From an uncultured Pelagibacteraceae bacterium (lineage in GTDB: Bacteria; Pseudomonadota; Alphaproteobacteria; Pelagibacterales; Pelagibacteraceae): a stretch of DNA of 45,284 nt. Shown here in pieces: positions 15,885 to 24,641 of this stretch. Made by a program: the position numbers and the translations under genes. The DNA lies in the NCBI GenBank assembly GCA_902567945.1, contig CACFOC010000004.1, positions 1-45,284 of the forward strand. The letters run 5' to 3'. Below the pieces are notes generated by a model. That model had not been told where the DNA came from, did no database searches, and was given only the letters and a program-made list of their open reading frames with translations. Numbering within the stretch: position 1 is the stretch's first letter; every line of letters begins with the position of its first letter.

Positions 15885-17045
15885 ATGAATCTTAAAGATT
15901 GCCATAATTTCCAAGATTTTAGAGAATTAGCAAAAAAAAAACTTCCATCTCCAATCTTTCATTATATTGATGGTGGATCGGATGATGAGGTTACACTAAG
16001 AAGAAACACCGAAGCATTTAATGATTGTGATTTAGTTCCCAACGTTCTTGCTAGTGTTGGTAGTCCTGATTTATCAACAACTATTTTTGGAAAAAAAATA
16101 AATTTACCAATTTTTCTTGCACCTACTGCAATGCAAAGACTTTATCACCATCAAGGAGATATTGCTTCAGCAAAAGCAGCGGAAAAATTTGGAACATTTT
16201 ATAGTATGTCGACAATGGCAAATACCACTATTGAAGAAATTTCAAATGTTTCTAGTGGTCCTAAATTATTTCAGTTATATGTTCACAAAGATCAATCTAT
16301 TACCGATGATTTAATAGAAAGATGTAAAAGATCTAAATTTGATGGCATGTGTTTAACTGTCGATACACTAGTCGCTGGTAATAGAGAAAAAGATCATCGA
16401 ACGGGTTTTACTACACCACCAAAACTCACTCTCCAAAGCTTAATGAGCTTTGCAATTCATCCTGTATGGGTATTTAATTATTTAACTCATTCGAAATTTG
16501 AGTTAGCTAATGTTTCCAAAAAAACAGACAAGGGAACTAATATTTCAAAATCAGTTATCGAATATATTAATGAACAATATGATCCGGCAATGGATTGGAA
16601 GGATGCGGAATATTGTGTCAAAAAATGGAATGGGCCATTTGCATTAAAAGGAGTGATGTCTGTTGATGATGCAAAAAGGGCTGTTGATATTGGATGTACG
16701 GCAGTAATGATTTCAAATCATGGAGGCAGACAATTAGACGGCTCAAGATCACCTTTTGATCAAGTTAAAGCAATTTCTGATGCTGTTGGAGATAAATTAG
16801 AAATTATTTTAGACGGAGGTGTTAGAAGAGGAACACATGTCCTTAAAGCAATTGCTGCAGGAGCAAAAGCATGTAGTTTTGGTAAGATGTTTTTGTTTGC
16901 ATTAGGAGCAGGTGGACAGCAAGGAGTTGAAAAAGTACTACAGAATATGCAGGATGAAATTCATAGAAATATGGTTTTAATGGGGTGTAAAAATCTTAAG
17001 GCACTTGATAATTCAAAATTAATTTATAGAAAAGGAAAATTTTAA
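15885..17045 (+). CDS. lldD: FMN-dependent L-2-hydroxyacid dehydrogenase (LldD-like)
   Basis: A 386-residue enzyme of the FMN-dependent alpha-hydroxyacid oxidase/dehydrogenase family (L-lactate dehydrogenase, glycolate oxidase, mandelate dehydrogenase). Diagnostic segments are FHYIDGGSDDEVTLRRN at the N-terminus, PIFLAPTAMQRL, the central LTVDTLVAGNREKD, FALKGVMSVDDA with the FMN-binding Lys, the active-site ISNHGGRQLDGS with His and Arg, and ILDGGVRRGTHVLKA. The length and the inserted region around residues 175-215 fit the membrane-associated LldD group. It should oxidise L-lactate or a similar acid and pass electrons to the respiratory chain. The aminotransferase starts directly after its stop. 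The exact substrate is not fixed by sequence. Confidence 0.88.
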   Translation: MNLKDCHNFQDFRELAKKKLPSPIFHYIDGGSDDEVTLRRNTEAFNDCDLVPNVLASVGSPDLSTTIFGKKINLPIFLAPTAMQRLYHHQGDIASAKAAEKFGTFYSMSTMANTTIEEISNVSSGPKLFQLYVHKDQSITDDLIERCKRSKFDGMCLTVDTLVAGNREKDHRTGFTTPPKLTLQSLMSFAIHPVWVFNYLTHSKFELANVSKKTDKGTNISKSVIEYINEQYDPAMDWKDAEYCVKKWNGPFALKGVMSVDDAKRAVDIGCTAVMISNHGGRQLDGSRSPFDQVKAISDAVGDKLEIILDGGVRRGTHVLKAIAAGAKACSFGKMFLFALGAGGQQGVEKVLQNMQDEIHRNMVLMGCKNLKALDNSKLIYRKGKF

Positions 17046-18209
17046 ATGAAACTGGCAAAAAATTTAGAAAAATTAGGAACGGAAACGGCTTTTAAAGTGT
17101 TAGCTGAGGCGAAACAGCTAGAGGCTAAAGGAAAAGAAATAATTCATCTAGGCTTAGGGCAACCTGATTTTAAAACTCCAAAACATATTGTTAATGCAGC
17201 AAAAAAAGCTTTAGATGATGGACACCATGGGTATGTTTTATCTAATGGAATTTTAGAATGTAGACAGGCTGTTACCAGAAAAATCAAAAAACTTTATAAC
17301 AAAGAAATTGACCCGGAGAGAGTATTGATAATGCCAGGTGGAAAACCTACCATGTATTATGCAATTTCTTGCTTTGGTGAAGAGGGAGCTGAAATAATAC
17401 ATCCGACACCAGGATTTCCAATTTATGAATCTATGATCAATTATACAGGATCAAAAGCAATTCCTTATGATCTAACAAAAGACAAAGATTTAAAATTTAA
17501 TGCTGAAAAAGTTTTATCTTTAATCACCGACAAAACAAGATTATTAATAATCATTAATCCAAATAATCCTACAGGTAGTTTTGTTGAAAAATCTGAAATT
17601 GATAAATTAGCAGATGGACTTAAAAAACATCCACATATAGCAGTTTTAAGTGATGAAATTTATAGCAGGCAAATTTTTGATGGTAAGGAAATGCCAACTT
17701 TTTTTAATTATCCAGAACTTCAAGATAGATTAATCGTACTAGATGGATGGAGCAAAGCTTATGCTATGACAGGATGGAGAATGGGGTGGAGCGTATGGCC
17801 AGAAAATTTAGTTCCACATATAAATAAATTACTTATTAATAGTGTTTCGTGCGTTAACGCACCATCACAATTTGCTGGAATAGCAGCATTAGATGGACCA
17901 GATGATTCAATTAATGAAATGATGAAAAAATTTGATGAAAGAAGGAAATTAATTCATAAAGGTCTAAATAATCTACCAGGCGTGGAATGTAGTTTACCAG
18001 GTGGTGCTTTTTATGCATTTCCTAAAGTTATAGGAACGGGAATGAATGGAGCAGAATTTGCAAAAAAATGTTTGCATGAAGCAGGCGTAGCAATAGTTCC
18101 CGGAACATCCTTTGGAAAAACTTCAAGTGATTATGTTAGATTTAGTTTTGCGGCCTCAAAAGAAAATATAAGCAAAGCTCTCGAAAAAATAGATAAAATG
18201 CTTCGATAA
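17046..18209 (+). CDS. Class I/II PLP-dependent aminotransferase
   Basis: A 387-residue fold-type I aminotransferase. PLP-binding features are visible: the NPNNPTGSF segment, the SDEIYSRQIFDG segment with the cofactor-contacting Asp and Tyr, the Schiff-base lysine in DGWSKAYAMTGWRMGW, and the substrate-carboxylate-binding Arg in YVRFSFA. This pattern is the AspC/AlaA-like subgroup I-gamma, and the substrate cannot be read off. It starts at the base after the lldD-like stop and lies just ahead of glcDEF. Transamination of a keto acid made by its neighbours, such as pyruvate or glyoxylate (giving alanine or glycine), is a reasonable inference but not proven. Confidence 0.9.
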   Translation: MKLAKNLEKLGTETAFKVLAEAKQLEAKGKEIIHLGLGQPDFKTPKHIVNAAKKALDDGHHGYVLSNGILECRQAVTRKIKKLYNKEIDPERVLIMPGGKPTMYYAISCFGEEGAEIIHPTPGFPIYESMINYTGSKAIPYDLTKDKDLKFNAEKVLSLITDKTRLLIIINPNNPTGSFVEKSEIDKLADGLKKHPHIAVLSDEIYSRQIFDGKEMPTFFNYPELQDRLIVLDGWSKAYAMTGWRMGWSVWPENLVPHINKLLINSVSCVNAPSQFAGIAALDGPDDSINEMMKKFDERRKLIHKGLNNLPGVECSLPGGAFYAFPKVIGTGMNGAEFAKKCLHEAGVAIVPGTSFGKTSSDYVRFSFAASKENISKALEKIDKMLR

Positions 18210-18225
18210 GTCTCTTTAAGTTATT

Positions 18226-18254
18226 TTGACCACTAAGCTTTTTGGATGTAATAT
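18226..18254 (+). promoter_or_regulatory. Strong sigma-70-type promoter candidate for glcDEF
   Basis: TTGACC (18226-18231), a 17-base spacer and TAATAT (18249-18254) lie in the 51-base gap after the aminotransferase. This is the best promoter match I found in the window. Transcription would begin near 18261, at or very close to the first glcD ATG, so the message would be leaderless or, if the ATG at 18276 is used, have a leader of about 15 bases. Confidence 0.6.
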
Positions 18255-18260
18255 ATTTGT

Positions 18261-19757
18261 ATGAATAGCTTAGCTATGCCCAAAGTTGATCGCAAACTTG
18301 TTGCAAGAAAAAATGATATAGTTAGTGATCTTAAAAAAATTATTAAGTCAGAAAATGTTCTGCACCACGAAGATGAATTGCGCCCGTTTGAAACCGACGC
18401 TTTGTCAGCTTATAAACAAAAACCATTAATTGTTATTTTTCCAGAAAATACAAAAGAAGTTAGCAAGATACTTTCGTATTGTAATCAACATAGAATTAAA
18501 GTTGTTCCACGAGGTTCCGGTACAGGTTTATCGGGTGGCGCATTGCCAATGCAAGATAGTATACTTTTATGTTTAGGAAAATTTAATAAAATTATAGAAA
18601 TAGATTATAAAAATAGATGTGTTGTTGCTCAGCCTGGTGTAACTAATTTGTCAATTACACAAGCTGTTCAAAACAACGGCTTTTATTATGCACCAGATCC
18701 TTCAAGTCAAATTGCTTGCTCTATAGGAGGAAATGTGGCAGAAAATTCTGGAGGAGTTCACTCCCTAAAATATGGAACAACAACTAATAATCTTCTTGGC
18801 GCTGAAGTTGTTTTTATGGATGGAACTATAAGTAGATTAGGCGGCAAAACTTATGATTCTGAAGGATACGACTTACTCGGTTTGATTACAGGCTCAGAAG
18901 GTTTATTGTGTGTTATTACAGAAGTTACTGTAAAAATTCTTAAAAAACCACAAACTGTTAAGGCTGCTCTAATTGGATTTTCAAGTATAGAAAATGCAGG
19001 CGATTGTGTTTCAGATATTATTGCAAGTGGAATTATTCCAGCAGGAATGGAAATGATGGATAAAGCTTTGATTCACGCTACTGATAATTTTGTTAAAGCA
19101 GGATATCCAAGAGATGCAGAAGCTATGCTTATTGTGGAACTAGATGGGACAGAAACTGAAGTAAATGAATTAATTACAAAGGTAGAAGCAATAGCTAAAA
19201 AAAATAAGTCTTCAAGTGTTAAAATCAGTAAAAATGAAAAACAAAGATTAAAATTTTGGGCTGGAAGAAAGGCAGCATTTCCTGCTTGTGGAGATATGGC
19301 CCCAGATTATTATTGCATGGATGGTACGATCCCAAGAGGAAAACTCGCTGAAGTATTAAGGGAAATAGGAAGATTATCTAAGAAATACAATTTGCCAGTT
19401 GCAAATGCATTTCACGCTGGTGACGGAAATCTTCATCCTCTAATTATGTATGATGCTAACGAAAAAAATGCTTTAGAAAAAACAGAAAAATTTGGAGCGG
19501 AAATATTAAAATACTGTGTGAAAATTGGAGGAGTTTTGACAGGAGAACATGGAGTTGGCGTTGAGAAAAGAGAGTTAATGTGTGAAATGTTTAATAATAA
19601 TGATATTCAGCAACAAATTAAAATAAAAAAAGCTTTAGATGCAGGTTCATTATTAAATCCTGGAAAAGTCTATCCAATATTAAGAAAGTGTGCAGAAGAA
19701 GGGAGAGTGCATGTCCATAGAGGAAAAGCAAAATTTCCAGACATACCAAGATTCTGA
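18261..19757 (+). CDS. glcD: Glycolate oxidase, FAD-binding subunit GlcD
   Basis: A 498-residue FAD-linked subunit of glycolate dehydrogenase, which oxidises glycolate to glyoxylate. The FAD-binding PCMH domain shows VVPRGSGTGLSGGALP and CSIGGNVAENSGGVHSLKYG. The C-terminal oxidase domain shows the metal/active-site motifs NAFHAGDGNLHPLI and LTGEHGVGVEKRELM, then LDAGSLLNPGKVYP. Start choice is uncertain between 18261 and 18276 (MPKVDRKLV); the second matches the usual family N-terminus. glcE begins inside its last 47 bases. It is membrane-associated through GlcF in characterised systems. The assignment is secure. Confidence 0.95.
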   Translation: MNSLAMPKVDRKLVARKNDIVSDLKKIIKSENVLHHEDELRPFETDALSAYKQKPLIVIFPENTKEVSKILSYCNQHRIKVVPRGSGTGLSGGALPMQDSILLCLGKFNKIIEIDYKNRCVVAQPGVTNLSITQAVQNNGFYYAPDPSSQIACSIGGNVAENSGGVHSLKYGTTTNNLLGAEVVFMDGTISRLGGKTYDSEGYDLLGLITGSEGLLCVITEVTVKILKKPQTVKAALIGFSSIENAGDCVSDIIASGIIPAGMEMMDKALIHATDNFVKAGYPRDAEAMLIVELDGTETEVNELITKVEAIAKKNKSSSVKISKNEKQRLKFWAGRKAAFPACGDMAPDYYCMDGTIPRGKLAEVLREIGRLSKKYNLPVANAFHAGDGNLHPLIMYDANEKNALEKTEKFGAEILKYCVKIGGVLTGEHGVGVEKRELMCEMFNNNDIQQQIKIKKALDAGSLLNPGKVYPILRKCAEEGRVHVHRGKAKFPDIPRF

Positions 19758-20991
19758 TCATATAGAATATCCAAAGAGTGAACGAGAGGTATCAAATTTA
19801 ATAAAGAAATTTTATAAATCAAACATCCCTTTAGAGTTAATAGGATCAGGATCAAAAAGAAAAATAGGAAAAAGCCTTCAATGTTCTAAAACTTTAAGTT
19901 TGTCAAAACTAAATGGTATTATAGAATATTTACCTAAAGAACTTTATATCAAAGTTAAGGCAGGCACTCCAATAGAAGAAATAGAAAAAGAGCTTGAAAA
20001 AAATAATCAGCAATTAGCTTTTGAACCGATAGACTTTGGATATTTCTTAAATGGGAAAAGCGATTATGGTACTGCAGCAGGCCAAGTTGCCTGCAACATT
20101 TCTGGTTCACGTAGGTTTAAAGTTGGAAGTGTTAGGGATCATGTACTGGGATTTAGGGGTGTTAATGGTAGAGGAGAAATTATAAAATCTGGAGGTGTAG
20201 TAGTAAAAAATGTAACTGGTTATGATTTAAGTAAATTAGTATGTGGTTCTTATGGTACTTTGATAGCACTAACCGAAGTCACATTTAAGGTTTTGCCTAT
20301 GCCAGAAGAAAGCAAAACATTAATTATTCATAATCAAAAAATAGAATCGGCTACTTTTTTCCTTGAAAAATCTATTAGTTCTTCAAATGATGTTTCTGGA
20401 GCAATTTTTTTTCCAGAAGATTCAAAAAAGCTTGGCTATAGGGTAAATTTTGAAAATACATTTAAGCTAAACGATCTCAAATACCAAGGTTCAATTACAG
20501 CAATAAGAATCGAAGGTGCAAAAAATTCAATTGATCAAAGAATTGAAAATTTAATAAAAGAACTTAAAATAATGAATTTAAGCATTTCTATTCTCCAAGT
20601 GCACCAATCAAATATTTTTTGGAATAAAGTTAAAAGTTTAGAATTTTTTTCTGGTTCAAAAAATAGTATAATTAGGATAGTTATTCCGCCATCAGAATGT
20701 GCGAGCTTAATTTATCAATTCTCCAATAGATTCAAATATTTTTTGGATTGGGGTGGTGCTTTAATGTGGCTAGAAGCTTATGAATTATCCGAGGAAATGT
20801 TCGAGTCAATAAGAAGAAAAGTGGTAAAGCTAGGAGGTTATGTAACTATGATTAAAAACTCTGATTATCTACCTTATGTTGAAGACGTTTTTACAATAAA
20901 TAGAGAACGTTTTAATATTTCTCAAAATATCAAAAAAAGTTTTGACCCAAAGAGAATACTTAATCCTGGTAAAATGTATACAGGTATATAA
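19711..20991 (+). CDS. glcE: Glycolate oxidase, FAD-binding subunit GlcE
   Basis: A 426-residue second FAD-binding subunit, similar to GlcD but with a reduced C-terminal domain. FAD-domain features are LELIGSGSKRKIG, the KVKAGTPIEEIEKEL segment, GTAAGQVACNISGSRRFKVG, GGVVVKNVTGYDLSKLVCGSYGTL, and NPGKMYTG at the end. I choose the ATG at 19711, preceded by a GAAGGGAGA ribosome-binding site, over an upstream in-frame GTG at 19690. The gene overlaps glcD by 47 bases and ends directly at the glcF start, so the three subunits are translated together. The middle region (about residues 210-330) is divergent, as in other GlcE proteins. Confidence 0.92.
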   Translation: MSIEEKQNFQTYQDSDHIEYPKSEREVSNLIKKFYKSNIPLELIGSGSKRKIGKSLQCSKTLSLSKLNGIIEYLPKELYIKVKAGTPIEEIEKELEKNNQQLAFEPIDFGYFLNGKSDYGTAAGQVACNISGSRRFKVGSVRDHVLGFRGVNGRGEIIKSGGVVVKNVTGYDLSKLVCGSYGTLIALTEVTFKVLPMPEESKTLIIHNQKIESATFFLEKSISSSNDVSGAIFFPEDSKKLGYRVNFENTFKLNDLKYQGSITAIRIEGAKNSIDQRIENLIKELKIMNLSISILQVHQSNIFWNKVKSLEFFSGSKNSIIRIVIPPSECASLIYQFSNRFKYFLDWGGALMWLEAYELSEEMFESIRRKVVKLGGYVTMIKNSDYLPYVEDVFTINRERFNISQNIKKSFDPKRILNPGKMYTGI

Positions 20992-22299
20992 ATGGAAACT
21001 CATTTTTCAAAAGAACAATTAAAAGACAAAGACAACAAATCAAGTGAAAAAATTTTAAGAAAATGTGTTCATTGTGGATTTTGCAATGCTACTTGCCCAA
21101 CTTATAATTTGTTAGGAGATGAACTGGATGGTCCAAGAGGTCGAATTTATTTAATTAAAGATATGTTGGAAAAAAACAAACCTGCAAATGAAAAAATTGT
21201 AAAGCATATAGACCGCTGCCTATCATGTTATAGTTGTATGACGACGTGCCCCTCAGGTGTAAATTATATGCATCTTATAGATCACGGTAGGAATCATATA
21301 GAAAAGACTTTTAAAAGACCTTTTGGTGATAGGTTGATCAGAAATTTTTTGTCACAAATAATGCCTTATCCTTTTCGTTTTAGAATTATTGGAATACTAG
21401 CTTTATTTATAAAACCTTTCAATTTCCTTTTTCCAAAAAGAATTAAAGAAATGATTAATCTAATGCCAATAAGTTTTCCTAAAAAAAAACTTCGTAAAAT
21501 GAAAGTGTATCCAGCTGAAAAAAGAAAAAAACCAGTAGCTCGTGTTGCTTTGCTGGCAGGCTGTGTTCAACAAGTAATTTCACCGCAAATTAATGAAGCA
21601 ACCATTAGACTGCTGAATAGACATGGAGTTGAAGTAGTAGTTCCAAAAAATATTAATTGTTGTGGTTCATTAGATCACCATTTAGGAAAAAGTGATTTAG
21701 CAAAGCTAACTTTCAAAAAAAATGTTTTAATTTGGTATGATGAATATTTAAAAAATGGTTTGGATGCAATAATTTCTAATACATCAGGCTGCGGCACTAC
21801 TATAAAAGATTACGGGTTTATTTTTAGATGGGATGATGATTTAAAGAAAAAGGCTAAAAAAATATCAGAGTTAACAAAAGATATTACTGAATATTTAAAT
21901 GATAATGTTAAGCTTAACTTTGATAAGAATAAACCAAGTAACAAAGAATATAAAATTGCTTACCATTCAGCTTGCTCAATGCAACATGGACAAAAAATTC
22001 ATGAAATTCCAATAAATTTAATAAAAAAAACAGGCAATAAAGTATTTGATATTCCAGAAGGCCATCTTTGTTGTGGGTCTGCAGGAACTTATAATTTACT
22101 TCAAAGTGATATTGCAAAAAAATTGTTAAAAAATAAAATTTCAAATATCAATAAAATAAATCCTGAGTTTATTACCACGGGAAATATTGGATGTATTACA
22201 CAGATAGCAACCGGTACTAAAATTCCAATTTTACATACGATCGAAATTATAGATTGGTATACTGGTGGACCAAAGCCAAAAGTTTTAAATCGTTTATGA
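20992..22299 (+). CDS. glcF: Glycolate oxidase, iron-sulfur subunit GlcF
   Basis: A 435-residue electron-transfer subunit. Two 4Fe-4S ferredoxin-type motifs lie near the N-terminus: CVHCGFCNATCPTY and CLSCYSCMTTCPSG. Two cysteine-rich CCG domains follow, with INCCGSLDHHLG and LCCGSAGTYN among their signatures. This arrangement is typical of GlcF and passes electrons from GlcD/GlcE to the quinone pool. The gene begins directly after glcE and overlaps the next gene by four bases. Confidence 0.95.
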   Translation: METHFSKEQLKDKDNKSSEKILRKCVHCGFCNATCPTYNLLGDELDGPRGRIYLIKDMLEKNKPANEKIVKHIDRCLSCYSCMTTCPSGVNYMHLIDHGRNHIEKTFKRPFGDRLIRNFLSQIMPYPFRFRIIGILALFIKPFNFLFPKRIKEMINLMPISFPKKKLRKMKVYPAEKRKKPVARVALLAGCVQQVISPQINEATIRLLNRHGVEVVVPKNINCCGSLDHHLGKSDLAKLTFKKNVLIWYDEYLKNGLDAIISNTSGCGTTIKDYGFIFRWDDDLKKKAKKISELTKDITEYLNDNVKLNFDKNKPSNKEYKIAYHSACSMQHGQKIHEIPINLIKKTGNKVFDIPEGHLCCGSAGTYNLLQSDIAKKLLKNKISNINKINPEFITTGNIGCITQIATGTKIPILHTIEIIDWYTGGPKPKVLNRL

Positions 22300-23249
22300 A
22301 AAAAATTTTAATTACTAGAAAGCTTATAAAATCAAGTGAAGAAAATGCTTTAAGATTATTCGACGTAAAATTAAATCAAGAGGACAAATTATTATCAAAA
22401 GACCAATTAATAAAAGAAAGTAATAATTGTGATGGAATACTTTCTTCACTTACTGAAAAATTTGACAGTGAGGTAATTTCAAAACTTTCAACAACGGTTA
22501 AAATTATTTCTAATTTTGCAGTTGGTTTCGGAAATATTGATATTGATGCAGCAAAAAAAAGAAATATTGCTGTTACAAATACCCCAGATGTATTGACTGA
22601 TGCGACTGCAGAAATTGCTATACTTATTCTTTTAGGAGCAGCCAGAAGAGCAAAAGAAGGAATCAAATGGGCTAATAAAAAAAATTGGAAATGGTCAGCA
22701 GATTTTTTAATGGGCAAACAGCTAACAGAAGCAAGATTGGGAATTTTAGGAATGGGTAGGATTGGTAGGGCCATAGCTGATAGAGCAAGAAGTTTTGGAA
22801 TGAAAATTCATTATCACAACAGATCTAGACTAGATAAAAATTTAGAAAAAAATGCCGTATACCATCAATCATTAAAAAGTTTATTATCAGTTTCTGATTT
22901 TTTTTCTATTAATTGTCCAGCAAATAAAGATACGAGACATATTATTAATAAAGAAACTATAAAACATTTTCCAGATGGTGCTGTGATTTCTAATAGCGCA
23001 AGAGGAGACATGATCGATGATGATGCAATGGTCGAAGCATTAAAAAGTGGTAAAATTTATTCTTTAGGTTTAGATGTTTACAATGGTGAGCCAGATATTC
23101 ATCCAGAGTATTTAACTTTGCCCAATGTATTTGTTTTGCCACATTTAGGTAGTGCTACTAAAAAAACTCGTACAGCCATGGCGGATCTTGCTGTAAAAAA
23201 TATTGACGAATTTTTTAGAACTGGTACATGCAAAAACAGGGTAAATTAA
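22296..23249 (+). CDS. D-2-hydroxyacid dehydrogenase (glyoxylate/hydroxypyruvate reductase-like)
   Basis: A 317-residue NAD(P)-dependent D-2-hydroxyacid dehydrogenase, with the start set at the ATG at 22296 that overlaps the glcF stop as ATGA. The catalytic and binding segments are the SNFAVGFGNIDI substrate region, the Rossmann motif LGILGMGRIGRAIADRA, VISNSARGDMIDDDAM with the active-site Arg, the YNGEPDIHPE Glu, and the active-site His in LPHLGSATKKTR. It best resembles glyoxylate/hydroxypyruvate reductases. Downstream of glycolate oxidase it could reduce glyoxylate back to glycolate or handle hydroxypyruvate; this is inferred from context. A 21-base hairpin follows its stop. Confidence 0.9.
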   Translation: MKKILITRKLIKSSEENALRLFDVKLNQEDKLLSKDQLIKESNNCDGILSSLTEKFDSEVISKLSTTVKIISNFAVGFGNIDIDAAKKRNIAVTNTPDVLTDATAEIAILILLGAARRAKEGIKWANKKNWKWSADFLMGKQLTEARLGILGMGRIGRAIADRARSFGMKIHYHNRSRLDKNLEKNAVYHQSLKSLLSVSDFFSINCPANKDTRHIINKETIKHFPDGAVISNSARGDMIDDDAMVEALKSGKIYSLGLDVYNGEPDIHPEYLTLPNVFVLPHLGSATKKTRTAMADLAVKNIDEFFRTGTCKNRVN

Positions 23250-23268
23250 TTCAACCCTGTGTTGAATT
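23248..23268 (+). terminator. Hairpin at the end of the glc operon
   Basis: AATTCAAC-CCTGT-GTTGAATT forms a perfect 8-bp stem with a five-base loop, beginning on the last two bases of the D-2-hydroxyacid dehydrogenase stop codon. No uninterrupted T-run follows (TCAATAAATAATTG), so it may be a weak terminator or a 3'-end stabiliser. Confidence 0.4.
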
Positions 23269-23325
23269 CAATAAATAATTGTTTAATCTACATCAATTTT
23301 TAATAACAATTTTTTTTTCATTAAA

Positions 23326-23383
23326 GACAATTAACAATTTATGTGCTTAAATTTGCTTAAGTTAATTAACTAATGACAATTAA
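23326..23383 (+). promoter_or_regulatory. Upstream region of the TRAP binding-protein gene with GACAATTAA repeats
   Basis: The 146-base gap before the TRAP binding-protein gene carries GACAATTAA twice (23326-23334 and 23375-23383, 49 bases apart). It also carries a pair of GCTTAA hexamers (23345-23350 and 23355-23360, 10 bases apart, one helical turn). The gene has a strong AAGGGGG ribosome-binding site at about 23382-23388. The repeats could be operator half-sites for a regulator not encoded in the window. No clear -10/-35 pair can be picked in this AT-rich DNA. Confidence 0.35.
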
Positions 23384-23395
23384 GGGGGAAAACTT

Positions 23396-24541
23396 ATGTC
23401 AAAAAAAGATAAAACGTTAAAAGGAATTAAAACTCCTTCAAGACGTAAATTCTTTAAAGCTGCTGCTGCAACAGGTGCTGTTGCTGCTGCAACGTTGGCT
23501 ATGCCTTCTATCGCTAAAGCTGCAACTACTTTAAAAGTACAAGCGGCTTGGGGTGGAGGAATTTTCCTAGAGAATGCTCAAGCATACGTTAAAAGAGTTA
23601 ACGATATGGCTGGAGGTAGTTTGAAAATCGATTTACTACCTGTAAATTCTGTAGTGAAAACAAGTCAAATGCAAGATGCTGTTCACAGAGGAGTTCTAGA
23701 TGGAGCTCACTATGTACCAGCATATTGGTACAGTAAATCACCCGCTGCTTCTCTTTTCGGCACAGGCCCATGTTGGGGTTGGAGTGCGCAAGAGTTGCTA
23801 GGTTGGATACAGTACGGAGGTGGTATGCAACTATTCAATAAACTGATGGGTAGCTTAGGATTAAACCTTGTTAGTTTCTTTAATAGTCCAATGCCTGCTC
23901 AGCCACTTGGATGGTTTAAAGAGCAAATTAAAAAATCTTCTCAAATGAAAGGTTTGAAATATCGTACTGTGGGATTAGCTGCAGACGTTCTAGGAGAAAT
24001 GGGAATGTCAGTTGTCCAATTACCAGGTGGAGAAATTCAACCTGCAATGAAGAGCGGATTAATTGATGCTGCTGAGTTTAACAATCCAACTTCTGATAGT
24101 GACTTTGGTATGCAAGATGTATCAAAACATTATCACTTAGCAAGCTTCCACCAATCACAAGAAGCGTTTGAAATCACATTTAATAAGAAAAAATTTGATT
24201 CTCTAGCTCCTGAATTACGAAAAATTCTTGAGTATGCTTCTGAAGCTGAAAACTCTAACTTCTTCTGGCACAACACGTTAAGATATGCCGATGACCTTGT
24301 TAAATTAAAAAACAAGCTTGGTGTTAACGTTTACAGAACGCCAGACGGTGTTATGCAAGATCAGTTGAAAGCATGGGATGTTATTACAAAGAAATTCTCG
24401 AAGAAAGATCCTTTCTTTGCAGAAGTTGTAAAATCTCAAAAAGTATATGCTAAAAAAGTTATGGCATATTTATTGCTTAACCAACCTGATTACGGAATGG
24501 CTTACAGACATCACTTCGGTGAACCAACGAAAGCAATTTAA
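23396..24541 (+). CDS. dctP: TRAP transporter substrate-binding protein (DctP superfamily, TakP-like)
   Basis: A 381-residue periplasmic binding protein that delivers its ligand to a TRAP membrane complex. A twin-arginine-type signal (SRRKFFK, residues 15-21) precedes an Ala-rich hydrophobic core and likely cleavage near SIAKAA. The mature domain shows the family pattern GLKYRTVGLAADVLGEMG, whose Arg usually binds the ligand carboxylate, and GEIQPAMKSGLIDAAEFNNPTSD. These resemble the TakP group that binds 2-oxo acids, and related lactate-binding members. Codon use is richer than in its neighbours and the ribosome-binding site is strong, suggesting high expression. A hairpin separates it from the membrane subunits. 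The 2-oxo/2-hydroxy-acid ligand is an inference from the family and neighbours. Confidence 0.9.
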   Translation: MSKKDKTLKGIKTPSRRKFFKAAAATGAVAAATLAMPSIAKAATTLKVQAAWGGGIFLENAQAYVKRVNDMAGGSLKIDLLPVNSVVKTSQMQDAVHRGVLDGAHYVPAYWYSKSPAASLFGTGPCWGWSAQELLGWIQYGGGMQLFNKLMGSLGLNLVSFFNSPMPAQPLGWFKEQIKKSSQMKGLKYRTVGLAADVLGEMGMSVVQLPGGEIQPAMKSGLIDAAEFNNPTSDSDFGMQDVSKHYHLASFHQSQEAFEITFNKKKFDSLAPELRKILEYASEAENSNFFWHNTLRYADDLVKLKNKLGVNVYRTPDGVMQDQLKAWDVITKKFSKKDPFFAEVVKSQKVYAKKVMAYLLLNQPDYGMAYRHHFGEPTKAI

Positions 24542-24563
24542 ATATTTAAGTTAATATATTATT

Positions 24564-24588
24564 AAGGGCGGCACAAAAAGCCGCCCTT
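24564..24588 (+). terminator. Strong hairpin between the TRAP binding protein and membrane subunits
   Basis: AAGGGCGGC-ACAAAAA-GCCGCCCTT is a perfect 9-bp, GC-rich stem, remarkable in this AT-rich DNA, followed by TCTTATTG. It lies 23 bases after the binding-protein stop and 53 bases before the dctQ start. It probably acts as a partial terminator and mRNA 3' stabiliser, giving excess binding protein over permease, as in many transporter operons. Confidence 0.8.
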
Positions 24589-24641
24589 TCTTATTGAGTT
24601 TTATGTAGTTTTATATAAACTATTTCTAGTTAGAGGGGTTC

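Noticed and set aside
16117-16314. Alternative-frame open frame inside the lldD-like gene
   Set aside because: It lies wholly within a well-supported gene in another frame and shows no protein-like features.
17046-18260. Glycine riboswitch controlling glcDEF, as known for other SAR11 genes
   Set aside because: The gap before glcD is only 51 bases and is filled by a promoter match. There is no space for an aptamer.
23396-24541. Recent horizontal transfer of the TRAP binding-protein gene because of its different codon use
   Set aside because: Richer codons also occur in the outer-membrane protein gene and fit high expression. Neighbouring permease genes look native and no mobile element is present.
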